Assembly: GCF_021272385.1 (NCBI RefSeq)
Contig: NZ_JAJSDZ010000009.1
Span: 682,001 to 746,000 of the forward strand
DNA from: Vibrio salinus
GTDB taxonomy: Bacteria > Pseudomonadota > Gammaproteobacteria > Enterobacterales > Vibrionaceae
Length of the DNA: 64,000 bases
Reading direction: 5' to 3'
Shown: piece after piece, positions 41,095 to 50,736 of the stretch
Position numbering within the stretch: the stretch's first letter is position 1
Layout: every line of letters starts with the position of its first letter
Notes under the pieces: generated by a model
Told to the model about the DNA's origin: nothing
Databases searched by the model: none
Seen by the model: the letters and a program-made list of their open reading frames with translations, nothing else
Program-made: the position numbers and the translations under genes

Positions 41095-41107
41095 CAATTT
41101 TGTACAA
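41095..41107. promoter_or_regulatory. Copy 2 of the AraC-type regulator repeat
   Basis: An exact copy of CAATTTTGTACAA stands 66 bases before azlC, in the 106-base gap between the araC-type gene and azlC. Confidence 0.6.
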
Positions 41108-41173
41108 GTATTGGTCCGGTCTTTGTGGCGAAATGAAAACATTAAATCAACAGGTAAAGCGTTAAGATAAATA

Positions 41174-41893
41174 ATGGATACTGAATTTATAGATAATCCT
41201 GAAATGACGGGGCAGGCAAAATTATTTGCTCAGGGGGCTTTGGCAATAATGCCTTTGAGTATAGCCGTGCTCCCGTGGGGATTACTGGCCGGATCTTTTG
41301 CCATTGATGCCGGATTGAACCCTCTGGAAAGTCAGGCCATGTCGGCCGTTTTATTTGCCGGTTCTGCTCAGCTTGTTGCTACCGGTATGTTTAAAGCCGG
41401 TGCCGGGCTGATTTCCATGTTGCTGGCGACATTTTTTATTACATCCCGGCACCTGCTTTATAGCGTTACTATGAGACAGAAAATCAGTCCGTTACCCTTG
41501 AAATGGCGGTTGTGTTTAGGTTTTTTACTAACGGATGAGCTTTTTGCCATTTGTGGTCAGCAGTCTGAGAAACAGTTTAATCGCTGGTATGCGTTAGGGG
41601 CCGGACTGAGTTTTTATCTCGTCTGGAATCTGGCGACGTTTGTTGGCATCGTGGGGGGAAGTTATATCCCGGATTTAAATGGGTTGGGCTTAGATTTCGC
41701 AGTAGCAGCAACTTTCATTGCTTTGGTCATTCCGCATGTGGTTAGCTTTCCTGTTGTGATGGCCGTTCTTGTTTCACTTGGCTTGTCTGTTACCCTTAAT
41801 TTTTTCGGTACTGAAGGTGCGCTTATGATCTCTGGTTTAGGAGGGATGTCGGCCGGATATTGTGCTGAGAAGCTGGGAGGCAGAAAAGAATGA
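41174..41893 (+). CDS. azlC: AzlC-family branched-chain amino acid exporter, large subunit
   Basis: A 239-residue inner-membrane protein of the LIV-E family. Signatures are IMPLSIAVLPWGLLAGSFAIDAGLN, QAMSAVLFAGSAQLVATGMF and ITSRHLLYSV. With AzlD it forms a two-component exporter (YgaZH in E. coli exports valine). The substrate here is inferred only from the family. It overlaps azlD by four bases (ATGA). Confidence 0.9.
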   Translation: MDTEFIDNPEMTGQAKLFAQGALAIMPLSIAVLPWGLLAGSFAIDAGLNPLESQAMSAVLFAGSAQLVATGMFKAGAGLISMLLATFFITSRHLLYSVTMRQKISPLPLKWRLCLGFLLTDELFAICGQQSEKQFNRWYALGAGLSFYLVWNLATFVGIVGGSYIPDLNGLGLDFAVAATFIALVIPHVVSFPVVMAVLVSLGLSVTLNFFGTEGALMISGLGGMSAGYCAEKLGGRKE

Positions 41894-42207
41894 TCCTTTT
41901 ATCGATTTTTGCGATGACAGCCTTGGTGTTTTTAAGCCGTTATCTGTTTTTAGAGCCCGGTTTGCCATTAAAGATTCATCCTGAGTTTCAGCGCTTTCTG
42001 AAATATTCAAGTCCGGCAGTTCTGACCGCTATCTGGGCTCCGATTGTTTTTATGCCGGAGGGGAAAGGGTTTTGGATTACGCCGGATAACCCATATCTCC
42101 TGTCTGCTCTGTTAGCGGCATTGTTGGCATGGAAAACGCGGAATGTGTTACTGACAACAGTTATCAGTATGTTCGTCTTTTTGTTTTTGAATCTGGTTGT
42201 ATTTTAA
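41890..42207 (+). CDS. azlD: AzlD-family exporter small subunit
   Basis: A 105-residue hydrophobic protein with about four helices (LLSIFAMTALVFLSRYLFL; the signature LKYSSPAVLTAIWAPIVF; LLSALLAALLAW; ISMFVFLFLNLVVF). It is the partner of AzlC and begins within its last codons, so translation is probably coupled. Confidence 0.88.
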   Translation: MILLSIFAMTALVFLSRYLFLEPGLPLKIHPEFQRFLKYSSPAVLTAIWAPIVFMPEGKGFWITPDNPYLLSALLAALLAWKTRNVLLTTVISMFVFLFLNLVVF

Positions 42208-42295
42208 AAACGAATACACTGTCAAATCACGCTAACGGGATGAGTTTTGCGAAGGTTCATTCCCGTTAATGTTACCGATTCCCGTTTTTGGTCCG

Positions 42296-42970
42296 CTATG
42301 CCAGTAAATATTGATGCAGCTCGTCCAGGGAACTGACCTCCATGTGTGCGTTTACTCCATCTGGTGACGGTACTTTTTCTGTATTCAGCCAACAGGTATC
42401 AATGCCGGTATTTAGTCCGCCGAGAATATCTGAATGAGGATTATCACCGACCATCAATACCCGGCTTTTATCTGGATTTCCCATCAGGGTTAAAGCATGT
42501 TCAAAGATCCTGCGGTCAGGTTTGGCGATACCGATTTCTTCTGAAATGATTACGTGTTCAAAATAAGGCGCTAACCCGGTTTGTTCTAAACGGATGGACT
42601 GTAAGTCGGAGAAACCATTGGTAATGATTCCCAGTTTGACTTTCTGACTCAGCTTTTCAATCAGTTCTCTGGCTCCGGGTAGTAATGTGCAAATGTCGCC
42701 CATTGCCTGCATATAGGAATAGTTTAATTCCTGAGGGGTGGTATTGAGTTGTTCTGCCCAGATTTTAAAGCGGCGGGTTTTCAGCTCAGAAGCGGTTATA
42801 TCGCCATTTTGATAATGAACCCAAAGAGGCTTGTTTACCTTTTCATAGTCCCGGAAAGAGTCATCTGTCAGTTCGACTCCTTTTCGTTCCAGCATTAGTT
42901 TGATTCCGGTGTATGAACCAAAGTGGAATAAAGTTTCATCGGCATCAAAAAGTACCCAGTCATACTGCAT
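42296..42970 (-). CDS. yjjG: Pyrimidine 5'-nucleotidase YjjG
   Basis: A HAD phosphatase that in E. coli dephosphorylates dUMP, dTMP and UMP and protects against non-canonical nucleotides. Asp9 and Asp11 are in LFDADETLFHFG. The other motifs are GIITNGFSDLQ, GIAKPDRRIFEHAL and MVGDNPHSDILGG. The length is 224 residues (225 in E. coli). An inverted repeat (ACGGGATGA / TCATTCCCGT) lies past its stop but lacks a T run. Confidence 0.92.
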   Translation of the reverse strand: MQYDWVLFDADETLFHFGSYTGIKLMLERKGVELTDDSFRDYEKVNKPLWVHYQNGDITASELKTRRFKIWAEQLNTTPQELNYSYMQAMGDICTLLPGARELIEKLSQKVKLGIITNGFSDLQSIRLEQTGLAPYFEHVIISEEIGIAKPDRRIFEHALTLMGNPDKSRVLMVGDNPHSDILGGLNTGIDTCWLNTEKVPSPDGVNAHMEVSSLDELHQYLLA

Positions 42971-43154
42971 CAGATTCTCCTTTTATAAAGGCGGTATGAT
43001 AATTGTTTTTTATCTGGATGATAATCTCGGTTTCTGAAAAAGATTGGAGAGTAAAAGTTGACAATGATTATTTTAAGTCTCAGATTGATGAATGGATCTG
43101 TCCGTGAATCAACGGTAGAATCCATCGCTGATCAACACAGTGAGTACGCCATAC

Positions 43155-43346
43155 GTGAACAGAAAAAAGAAAATTAACGAGACACTGAAGAAAAAGCTGA
43201 AAAAGAAAAATGCGAAATTACACAAGAGTAATAAACCTCGCTATATTTCTAAAGCTGAGCGGGCGAGACTGGAGCAGCAACAGGCGTTGGCAGATAGCCC
43301 GGTCTCAGAAGAAAATACCGCAGATAGTGACTTATCACTAAAGTGA
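43155..43346 (+). CDS. DUF2986 family small basic protein
   Basis: A 63-residue, strongly basic protein beginning NRKKKINETLKKKLKKK and continuing NAKLHKSNKPRYISKAERA. It resembles the DUF2986 family of Vibrio and Shewanella; the function is unknown. The Lys-rich N-terminus suggests nucleic-acid or ribosome contact, but that is a guess. I take GTG at 43155 as the start, since the family begins with this motif. A GTG at 43140 would add five residues. Confidence 0.7.
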   Translation: MNRKKKINETLKKKLKKKNAKLHKSNKPRYISKAERARLEQQQALADSPVSEENTADSDLSLK

Positions 43347-43396
43347 GCAACGGGCAAAGTGATGGCGGATATGTGTCAGCCATCACTTTAATTTGA

Positions 43397-44479
43397 TTAA
43401 AGTTTTGTTGTGAAGGTGCCTTCAGGAACAACTGGAAGGTACTTCTGATAAAATTCTAAATATGCTTTTTCCGGTTCCAAATCTTTGAATAATTCCGGAT
43501 ACATTGCTTTGGCGTAAAACTGGAGCATGGCCCCGTCAAGGATGGTACGGCAGGCTCCATGGTAAGCACCGTATATACGCTGATTTTTTACTGCATTGAT
43601 GGATGACCAACCAGTACGCTTCATGAATCCGGCCAGGCGTTGTTTGGCCAGGTTTTCATCGATATCCTGTCCCATCAGCATGGCATCATCGGCACTGCCC
43701 GATTCGTAACCTGTAATAACAATGACGTCCGGGTTGGCGGCAATGATCATTTCAGGGTTCAGTTTTCCCCACCACTCTACATATGGGTCGGCAATGTTGT
43801 TACCGCCGGCCATGGTCGCAATGGCACCCCACATATTTTTACCGAAAGTGAAGCCTTTTTCACTGACACCTGCAGCTCCGTATTCTGTGTAGATTTTGGG
43901 TTTCGGCAAGTTGGCTTTTGCCAGTCTTTGACTGATTCTGTCTGCATTTTGCTGATATTCACCGGCAATTTTCGCTGCGCGTTCTTCCTGTCCGGTAATG
44001 ACACCAATAATTTGAGTGCTCTTAACATGTTTTTCGACTGTCTGGGCGTTGTAATCAACGACGATGACAGCAATTCCGGCCTGTTCCAGACGTTTTATTT
44101 CTGATGTCAGTGCTTTATATTGCCAGTCTGCCAGCATCACGACATCCGGGTTCATACTGATAACTTTTTCAACGGAAAAGGTATTGGTATCTACGCTTCC
44201 TGTGTCCGGAATGTCTTTCAGCGAAGGGCGGTGTTTGACATATAAGTCCCAGTTTTTCGTTCGGGCTTTCCAGATAGTTTTGGACATACCGACCACATGG
44301 TCATAGGCAGTTTCTGTTCCGATGGCCATATAATCTTCCGGATAAAATCCAACAACGACCCGTTTGGCCGGAGCATCAAAAGTGACGTTTCTGCCCAGAA
44401 TATCGGTGACGGTCGTGACTTTTGAATAGGTAACCGAGCTAAACATTAGGACAGCAATACCTAAGAGCTGTTTTAACAT
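43397..44479 (-). CDS. ABC importer substrate-binding protein (iron-siderophore/B12 type)
   Basis: A periplasmic binding protein of the TroA-like/FepB-BtuF superfamily. The start at 44479 (AGGAAG upstream) gives a signal peptide (LLGIAVLMFSSVTYS). The N-lobe begins VTDILGRNVTFDAPAKRVVVGF, and NPDVVMLADWQ and NPDVIVITGYES are the paired motifs of the two lobes. It is divergent from the permease and ATPase genes. The Fur-box-like site between them supports an iron-related ligand, but the exact ligand is not known. Confidence 0.87.
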   Translation of the reverse strand: MLKQLLGIAVLMFSSVTYSKVTTVTDILGRNVTFDAPAKRVVVGFYPEDYMAIGTETAYDHVVGMSKTIWKARTKNWDLYVKHRPSLKDIPDTGSVDTNTFSVEKVISMNPDVVMLADWQYKALTSEIKRLEQAGIAVIVVDYNAQTVEKHVKSTQIIGVITGQEERAAKIAGEYQQNADRISQRLAKANLPKPKIYTEYGAAGVSEKGFTFGKNMWGAIATMAGGNNIADPYVEWWGKLNPEMIIAANPDVIVITGYESGSADDAMLMGQDIDENLAKQRLAGFMKRTGWSSINAVKNQRIYGAYHGACRTILDGAMLQFYAKAMYPELFKDLEPEKAYLEFYQKYLPVVPEGTFTTKL

Positions 44480-44568
44480 GAATGACTTCCTTTTGTTTTT
44501 AATGTTATTTGTGAGACTGAAGTTTTGCATCTATCAGACCCGTTATAATATTTAATGATAAAAGAAAT

Positions 44569-44587
44569 GCAAATTATTATTATTTGT
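44569..44587. promoter_or_regulatory. Candidate Fur box
   Basis: The 19-mer GCAAATTATTATTATTTGT has inverted CAAAT/ATTTG arms and matches the Fur consensus GATAATGATAATCATTATC at 11 of 19 positions by my count. It sits between the binding-protein gene and the divergent permease-ATPase genes, where one repressor could control the whole importer. Confidence 0.5.
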
Positions 44588-44693
44588 ATATAATACCAGC
44601 CAGAAATTTTGATACTCTGGACGTGGTAAATAAGTCATTTATGCCGTTTGTGAGGATTGAACATATTGTAGGAAAACAGATTCAGGTAACAAA

Positions 44694-45749
44694 ATGCAAT
44701 CAACGATGTTTTTACAGGCAGTTGAACAGCAAAGAAAAAATGAACGTAAACGGACAGTAATGATTGCAGTGTTTGTTGTCCTTCTTCTGACGTCTTTTGT
44801 GCTGGATATAATGACAGGACCGTCTATGCTTGATGCCTCCCGGGTTATCAATGCATTGCTTGAGTTTACGGGATTACCGTATCAGGTTGATCCGTCAACT
44901 CAGGTGATTGTGATTAATCTGCGTCTGCCGATTGCTTTGATGGCGATTTTTGTCGGGGGGGCTCTCGGGATTGGTGGTGCAGAAATGCAGACATTACTAA
45001 ATAACCCGATGGCGAGTCCTTATACTCTGGGTATGGCTGCCGCCGCCGGTTTCGGTGCAGCAATTATGTTATATGTTGGTTCATTGGGTATGAACAGTCT
45101 TTATGCCGTACCGCTAGGGGCGTTTATCTGCTGTATGCTTTCGGCTTGTTTTCTGTTTGCCCTGGCTTCAATGCGTCATATCGGTTCCGGTCAGTTAATA
45201 CTGGCAGGGATAGCGCTTTTGTTTTTGTTTCAGTCTCTGTTATCACTGGTGCAGTTTGTTTCATCACCGGAGTTAAGTCAGCAGATTTTGTTCTGGCTGT
45301 TTGGCAGTTTATCGAAAGCCACCTGGGTTAGTATGGCAATTACTGCCGTTGTTATTATTATCGGTTTTATTTTATTAATGAAGGATGCCTGGCAGCTAAC
45401 AGCCCTACGAATGGGAGAAGAGCGGGCGAAAAGTGTGGGTGTCAATGTAACGAAGCTGAGGGTAAAAACCCTATTTATTGTGGCAATGATGACCGCCACA
45501 GTGACCAGTTTTGTCGGTATTATCGGATTTATTGGTATTGTGGCGCCAAATATTGCCAAAATGCTTGTCGGAGAAGATCAGCGTTTCTTTTTACCCCTTT
45601 CTTTTCTGATTGGTGCCTTTTTACTTTCTGCTGCGTCGGTTTTGTCTAAGACGATCATTCCCGGTGCTTTATTTCCGATAGGAATTGTAACGGCTATTAT
45701 TGGCGTACCTTTTTTCTTTTGGCTAATTATTGCTAAGCGGGGAATGTGA
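44694..45749 (+). CDS. ABC importer permease, FecCD family
   Basis: A 351-residue inner-membrane permease of the FecCD/BtuC type with about ten helices. Signatures are LRLPIALMAIFVGGALGIGGAEMQTLLNNPMASPYTLGMAAAAGFGAA and the C-terminal VGIIGFIGIVAPNIAKMLVGEDQRFFLPLSFLIGA. It overlaps the ATPase gene by four bases, so the two are cotranscribed. Confidence 0.92.
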   Translation: MQSTMFLQAVEQQRKNERKRTVMIAVFVVLLLTSFVLDIMTGPSMLDASRVINALLEFTGLPYQVDPSTQVIVINLRLPIALMAIFVGGALGIGGAEMQTLLNNPMASPYTLGMAAAAGFGAAIMLYVGSLGMNSLYAVPLGAFICCMLSACFLFALASMRHIGSGQLILAGIALLFLFQSLLSLVQFVSSPELSQQILFWLFGSLSKATWVSMAITAVVIIIGFILLMKDAWQLTALRMGEERAKSVGVNVTKLRVKTLFIVAMMTATVTSFVGIIGFIGIVAPNIAKMLVGEDQRFFLPLSFLIGAFLLSAASVLSKTIIPGALFPIGIVTAIIGVPFFFWLIIAKRGM

Positions 45750-46516
45750 TGTTAATTGCGGAAAATATCCATGTTTGCATCGGTTCCCTGAAACTGGCGG
45801 ATGGTCTGAGTTTTACGCTTCGTCCCGGGCAGATAACGGCAATTCTGGGACCGAATGGTACCGGGAAAAGCACATTACTGAAAAGTTTGTTTGGTGATAT
45901 CCCATTAGATAGTGGTGATATTCGTTATGAAAGCACGACCCTGAGTAAAAAATCACTGACATTCTGGCGTAGCCGGTTTGGTTATATGCCTCAGGATATT
46001 CATTTTGATATCAGCCTGACGGTGATTGAAGTTGTTTTGCTGGGAAGGCTGGATAGCCTTAGTCTGCGGGTTGATGACGACATGCTGAAAGAAGTGCTGG
46101 TCATCTTAAATGATATGGGGATATCTCATCTAGCCAACCGGGATATCCGGACATTAAGTGGTGGCCAGTGTCAGATGGTTCTGTTTGCTCAGGCACTGAT
46201 GCGTAACCCGACAATTATGATGCTTGATGAACCTGTCAGTGCTCTGGATTTGCATCATCAGCATGTGCTTCTGGAGCATTTGCGCAGCAAGACAAAAGAG
46301 AAAAACTATATTTCCATTATGGTTCTTCATGATTTGAATCTTGCTGCTCAGTATGCAGACAACCTATTGGTGCTGAAAAATGGGCAGTTAGCCGCTTCCG
46401 GCGCTCCGGAAGCCGTGCTCAATGCAGAATTAATTGAAGATATTTATAACGTGAAAGCTCAGGTTCAGGTTGATCCGGCCGGTACACCTTTTGTCCGGAC
46501 GTTTCGTGCCGAATAG
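45746..46516 (+). CDS. ABC importer ATPase, iron-siderophore/B12 type
   Basis: A 256-residue ATP-binding subunit. The Walker A motif is GPNGTGKST, the Q-loop region is YMPQDIHF, the signature is LSGGQCQMV, Walker B is IMMLDEPVSALD and the switch His is in MVLHDLN. It resembles FepC/FhuC/BtuD ATPases and pairs with the permease encoded just upstream. Confidence 0.93.
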   Translation: MMLIAENIHVCIGSLKLADGLSFTLRPGQITAILGPNGTGKSTLLKSLFGDIPLDSGDIRYESTTLSKKSLTFWRSRFGYMPQDIHFDISLTVIEVVLLGRLDSLSLRVDDDMLKEVLVILNDMGISHLANRDIRTLSGGQCQMVLFAQALMRNPTIMMLDEPVSALDLHHQHVLLEHLRSKTKEKNYISIMVLHDLNLAAQYADNLLVLKNGQLAASGAPEAVLNAELIEDIYNVKAQVQVDPAGTPFVRTFRAE

Positions 46517-46592
46517 GGTCGTAGCATTTAAGAAGCAATATACTAAGTAAGAACAGAAATAACTCTTTGTAAACACAGCTACCGCATTAATT

Positions 46593-46620
46593 AAAAAACC
46601 CACACCGTTACGTGTGGGCT
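46593..46620 (-). terminator. Terminator after ulaG
   Basis: A 7-bp stem CCCACAC / GTGTGGG is followed on the minus strand by TTTTTT. It lies 33 bases past the ulaG stop, between ulaG and the converging ABC ATPase gene. Confidence 0.85.
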
Positions 46621-46652
46621 GATTTTGTTGAAGATGCAATCAAGAGCGTTAA

Positions 46653-47720
46653 TTATAAGAACGCTTTGTATGGCAGTTCTGGTTCGTCGGTAAATACGTC
46701 TCTAAAACCGCGGAAATGTTGATAATGCATGCGGTCTTTATCCGTTGGGAAAGTATATTTACCGCCAACCTGCCAGAAGAACGGAGCGAATTGATATTCG
46801 AGGCGATTCTTTTTCATATTCCATAGAACTTCAATTTCCCGGGTATCGGCCTGGAAGTTGGACCATATATCATGGTGGAATGGAATAACAATCTGACAGT
46901 CCAGAGATTCACCGGCCCGGCAAATATCAGATGCCGTCATTTTGTCTGTCACGCCTCTGGGATTTTCACCGAAAGAAAGCAGGGCGACATCAATGTTGTA
47001 GTCATTACCATGTTTGGCGTAATAGTTAGAATAGTGGGAATCACCAGAGTGATACACAGAGCCACCGGAGGTTTCAATTAAATAATTAACGGCGCGCTGG
47101 TCCATACCATCAAGGATTTCTTTATCATAAGAAGAGGTTCCCTCAGGAAGGGTAACGAGAGCGGTCCGGTCGAAGGAGTCTAAAACCCGGATATTCATAT
47201 CCCCGACGTTAATCACATCCCCGACTTTGGCTACGATGCAACGCTCTTCTGGTACTCCCCAACTTTTCCATAGATTAACGCATGCCTGAGGACCAATAAA
47301 TTTCACATGATCTCCACAATTTTGTAAAACGGCGGCTGCAACATTAATGTCTATATGATCGGCATGGTCATGTGTTGCCAGAACGGCATCAATGTCTTTA
47401 ATGCCAAATGGGTCAAGTACAAATGGTGACGTTCTGAGATTGGGCTGAAGTTCGCGTACTCCTCCCATTCGCATCATTTGATGCTGCTTTTTCATTAGAG
47501 GGTTGCTGTGGGTTTTTTTACCTGCACCACACCAGAAATCGATACTAATATTCGTGTTACCGGCACTTTTCAGCCAAATGCCGGTACATCCCAGCCACCA
47601 CATAGAAAATGTGTTTGGTTCGACAATAGTACTTTGAATTTCTTCGTTCAGCCAGTTTCCCCATTCAGGGAACGTGTTTAAAATCCATGATTCGCGAGTG
47701 ATTTCATTGATGTGATTCAT
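46653..47720 (-). CDS. ulaG: L-ascorbate-6-phosphate lactonase UlaG
   Basis: A metallo-beta-lactamase-fold enzyme that opens L-ascorbate 6-phosphate to 3-keto-L-gulonate 6-phosphate. It follows E. coli UlaG nearly end to end: [34 protein letters not shown], the metal motif [26 protein letters not shown] and [14 protein letters not shown]. The length is 355 residues (354 in E. coli). It lies downstream of ulaR on the same strand. Confidence 0.96.
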   Translation of the reverse strand: MNHINEITRESWILNTFPEWGNWLNEEIQSTIVEPNTFSMWWLGCTGIWLKSAGNTNISIDFWCGAGKKTHSNPLMKKQHQMMRMGGVRELQPNLRTSPFVLDPFGIKDIDAVLATHDHADHIDINVAAAVLQNCGDHVKFIGPQACVNLWKSWGVPEERCIVAKVGDVINVGDMNIRVLDSFDRTALVTLPEGTSSYDKEILDGMDQRAVNYLIETSGGSVYHSGDSHYSNYYAKHGNDYNIDVALLSFGENPRGVTDKMTASDICRAGESLDCQIVIPFHHDIWSNFQADTREIEVLWNMKKNRLEYQFAPFFWQVGGKYTFPTDKDRMHYQHFRGFRDVFTDEPELPYKAFL

Positions 47721-47839
47721 AATAATACCTTTTGCTTCAGATTCTTATAAAATTTAGGGTGCAAAGAGCCGGCGCTTAAAGCGACTGGCCTTAAAACGTG
47801 TAATCCGGTTTTGATGTTAAGTGTTATTGAATAATTAGG

Positions 47840-48595
47840 TCAGACGAGCAATACTTCGGTTCCTTGAGTCTGCAATGCTTTTACAACCTCAGGATCGGCA
47901 TTTTTCCCCGTTATTACAATATCTATCTTGGAAGCCGGGCAGAACAACATTCCTGTTTTCTGACCGACCTTAGAGCTGTCAACGACAACGACCAATTTCC
48001 CAACCTGCTCAAGCATTTGTTGTTCAGCAACCGCTGTAAGCATATCCCGTTTATAGAGCCCATTTTCGGTCAGCCCCTTGCCACTAGTGAACATCCAGTC
48101 ACCTGCATAGCCACTTAGTGCATCCGGAGCAGGATTGAGGAATATGTGTTGTGCTTTGTTATACTGACCGCCTATGATGATGACGTTTTCATGATCACAA
48201 TTAATTAAATAGCTGGCTAGCGGGAAGTAATTGGTTAATATTTGAATATCTTGTCCGGCCAGCTTTTGACCTAACATAAATGCAGTAGATCCACAGTTAA
48301 TGACGACACTATCACCGAGCTGGCATAACTCTGAGGCTTTTGTCGCGATAGCCGATTTTTCATGGTAATTATCAGTATTTGCAATATTAAGAGGTGTCCA
48401 GTTTTTCTTTTGCCCTTCCAACCGCTCAGCGCCATTGCGAATTTTTTTTAATTTACCCAATTCATCCAGTTTGGCGATATCTCTTCGGGCTGTAGCAGGA
48501 GATACGTTGAATTTATCAATGATGTTAGCCACATTAATCGTTTTCATCTCATCCAGAAGAGAGAGGATCCCACTGTGTCTCTGTACTTCATTCAT
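47840..48595 (-). CDS. ulaR: DeoR-family repressor UlaR
   Basis: The regulator of ascorbate genes, released by L-ascorbate 6-phosphate in E. coli. The helix-turn-helix FNVSPATARRDIAKLDELGKLKKIRNGAE is highly similar to E. coli UlaR, as are VVINCGSTAF, IIGGQYNK, DWMFTSGKGLTENGLYK and VVDSSKVG. ATG 48595 gives 251 residues, exactly the E. coli length, with AAGGTGAT upstream. An ATG at 48616 is rejected. It is divergent from ulaAB. Confidence 0.94.
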   Translation of the reverse strand: MNEVQRHSGILSLLDEMKTINVANIIDKFNVSPATARRDIAKLDELGKLKKIRNGAERLEGQKKNWTPLNIANTDNYHEKSAIATKASELCQLGDSVVINCGSTAFMLGQKLAGQDIQILTNYFPLASYLINCDHENVIIIGGQYNKAQHIFLNPAPDALSGYAGDWMFTSGKGLTENGLYKRDMLTAVAEQQMLEQVGKLVVVVDSSKVGQKTGMLFCPASKIDIVITGKNADPEVVKALQTQGTEVLLV

Positions 48596-48640
48596 CTTAT
48601 CACCTTTATCATTCATAAAATGACCACTTGTGATTGTATT

Positions 48641-48660
48641 TGATTTATTATGATTCTATT
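48641..48660. promoter_or_regulatory. Candidate UlaR operator, copy 1
   Basis: TGATTTATTATGATT followed by CTATT. A second copy with few differences lies at 48839-48859, nearer ulaAB. It is only a candidate: the two copies are the best repeated element in the gap. Confidence 0.4.
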
Positions 48661-48759
48661 AATCATAGGTTATTATGTCAAATACTTACATAAAATAATA
48701 AATATAAATATATTAAATATATGAAATAAAAGAGTTTTATTTGAGTCTGATATATTGTG

Positions 48760-48775
48760 TGTGATCTGGTGTACA
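48760..48775. promoter_or_regulatory. Candidate CRP site
   Basis: TGTGATCTGGTGTACA has a perfect left half (TGTGA) and a partial right half of the CRP consensus TGTGA-N6-TCACA. Catabolite control is known for E. coli ula genes. Confidence 0.4.
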
Positions 48776-48838
48776 AAAAACGTCCTTTTATGAGTGAATT
48801 ATAGATCAAGCTCAAAATAATCAAAAATGATCATTGTA

Positions 48839-48859
48839 TGATTTATTTTGATTGTTATT
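48839..48859. promoter_or_regulatory. Candidate UlaR operator, copy 2
   Basis: TGATTTATTTTGATT followed by GTTATT, a near copy of the element at 48641. It is about 90 bases upstream of the ulaAB start. Confidence 0.4.
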
Positions 48860-48948
48860 GTTGTTGGCGTGAGCAAAAGAGTTGAGTGCAATGATTAAAA
48901 AAACAAGTTGTACTTTGTCCAACATATTATAAATACAAGGGGTCGGTT

Positions 48949-50706
48949 ATGGAGTTTCTCTATCATGTATTTTATATCTTCTACAGTCAGGTAATGACAA
49001 AAGCACCATTGCTGCTTGGGTTGGTCACCCTGATTGGTTACTGGTTATTGCGGCGTGACAAAACCACAATTTTAAGAGGAACGATTAAAACGATTGTGGG
49101 GTTTATGCTAGTTCAGGTTGGGGCCGGAACACTGGTTTCCGGGTTTAAGCCGGTTATTGAAAAACTTTCTGAGTATCATGGTCTGACGGGATCAGTCATT
49201 GATCCTTATACCACTATGATGGCAACGATGGAGACTCTGGGGGATAAGTATTCATGGGTTGGATACTCTGTCTTGCTGGCATTGGCGATCAACATTTTGC
49301 TTGTTCTTTTCCGACGCTATACCGGGATTCGGACCATTATGTTGACCGGACATATTATGTTCCAACAAGCCGGGCTTGTTGCGGTATTTTATTATGTACT
49401 TGGCGCAGGAATGTGGGAAACCATTATTTATTCAGCCGTTCTGATGGCACTTTATTGGGGGATTTCTTCCAATATTATGTTTAAACCCACAGAAGAAGTA
49501 ACGGGGGGAGCCGGTTTTTCTATTGGTCATCAGCAACAGGTTGCCTCATGGATTGCAACCAAAGTAGCGCCAAAACTAGGGGATCGGAATGAGAGCGTTG
49601 ATCATTTAAATCTTCCTAAATGGCTTCATATTTTCCACGATAGCATTGCTGCTACTGCAATTGTTATGACAGTATTTTTCGGAATCATTCTATTATCGTT
49701 CGGTTTAGATCACCTTCAGGAAATGGCAGGGAAAACAAACTGGGCAATTTATATTCTGGAAACGGGTTTGAAATTTGCGGTGGCTATCCAGGTGATTGTC
49801 GCCGGTGTGCGTATGTTTGTTGCTGAATTATCGGAAGCGTTTAAAGGTATCTCTGAACGAGTGATTCCAAATGCTGTTCTGGCAATTGATTGTGCTGCTA
49901 TTTATGCCTTTTCACCTAATGCTATGGTGTTCGGCTTTATGTGGGGGGCCTTAGGCCAGTTTACTGCAGTGGGTGCCCTGCTTGCTTTTAATTCTCCGAT
50001 CATGATCATTCCCGGGTTTATTCCGATGTTTTTCTCTAATGCGACGATTGGTGTCTTTGCAAACCATTTCGGTGGCTGGAGAGCGGTAATGAAAATCTGT
50101 TTTGTTATGGGAATTATTGAAGTAACCGGTTCTGCATGGGCCATTCACCTGTTCGCCCAACATGGTACAGAATTTAACGGATGGATGGGAATGGCGGACT
50201 GGGCACTATTATTTCCGCCAATTATGCAGGGATTGTCTGCCTCACAATGGTTCTTCTACATCATTTTGGCTTTTTCCGCTATATACATGTTTTTTGCATC
50301 CAAAAAATTGCGTGCCGAAGAAGACGCTGAAGGTTTAGTGAGCGTTTCTGAAGAACCAGAAGTCGTTGCCGCCGTTGAGCTGGCTGTTGCGGAAAGTGAT
50401 GGGGCTCGTCCTGTCAGTATTCTTACTGTGTGCGGTAACGGGCAAGGCTCATCTATGATGATGAAGATGAAAATTGGCAACTATCTGGAGAAAAAAGGCA
50501 TTCCCTGTGTCATGGATTCATGTGCCGTATCTGATTATAAATCTAAGCTGGCGACCACCGATATTATTGTTTCATCGAAGCATTTATCCGGTGAAATGGA
50601 ACCCGGTGAAGGCAAGTTTGTTCTTGGCGTACAAAATATGCTGAACCCAAACACCTTTGGCGATGAACTGATTAATTTAATTAATAAAAATTTTGCAAGC
50701 CGGTAA
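48949..50706 (+). CDS. ulaA: Ascorbate-specific PTS EIIC-EIIB fusion (UlaA-UlaB)
   Basis: A 585-residue protein joining the UlaA-type permease (about residues 1-450) to a UlaB-type EIIB domain (about 485-585). The EIIC part has [16 protein letters not shown] and [30 protein letters not shown]. The EIIB part has the phospho-Cys495 in [16 protein letters not shown] and [17 protein letters not shown]. In E. coli these are two proteins. A linker rich in Glu, Val and Ala joins them. It brings in and phosphorylates L-ascorbate. Confidence 0.94.
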   Translation: MEFLYHVFYIFYSQVMTKAPLLLGLVTLIGYWLLRRDKTTILRGTIKTIVGFMLVQVGAGTLVSGFKPVIEKLSEYHGLTGSVIDPYTTMMATMETLGDKYSWVGYSVLLALAINILLVLFRRYTGIRTIMLTGHIMFQQAGLVAVFYYVLGAGMWETIIYSAVLMALYWGISSNIMFKPTEEVTGGAGFSIGHQQQVASWIATKVAPKLGDRNESVDHLNLPKWLHIFHDSIAATAIVMTVFFGIILLSFGLDHLQEMAGKTNWAIYILETGLKFAVAIQVIVAGVRMFVAELSEAFKGISERVIPNAVLAIDCAAIYAFSPNAMVFGFMWGALGQFTAVGALLAFNSPIMIIPGFIPMFFSNATIGVFANHFGGWRAVMKICFVMGIIEVTGSAWAIHLFAQHGTEFNGWMGMADWALLFPPIMQGLSASQWFFYIILAFSAIYMFFASKKLRAEEDAEGLVSVSEEPEVVAAVELAVAESDGARPVSILTVCGNGQGSSMMMKMKIGNYLEKKGIPCVMDSCAVSDYKSKLATTDIIVSSKHLSGEMEPGEGKFVLGVQNMLNPNTFGDELINLINKNFASR

Positions 50707-50736
50707 AAATATTCAGAAATAAACCAATTATAAAAA

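Larger units (their letters stand above)
48596..48948. promoter_or_regulatory. Divergent ulaR / ulaAB control region
   Basis: A very AT-rich gap of about 350 bases with no gene. It contains two near-identical elements (48641-48660 and 48839-48859) and a CRP-like site (48760-48775), each listed separately. The spacing of about 200 bases between the repeats would allow repression by looping. The UlaAB start has the RBS AAGGGG. Confidence 0.6.

Noticed and set aside
42230..42275. Terminator between azlD and yjjG
   Set aside because: An inverted repeat (ACGGGATGA / TCATTCCCGT) is present, but the T run is missing on both strands.
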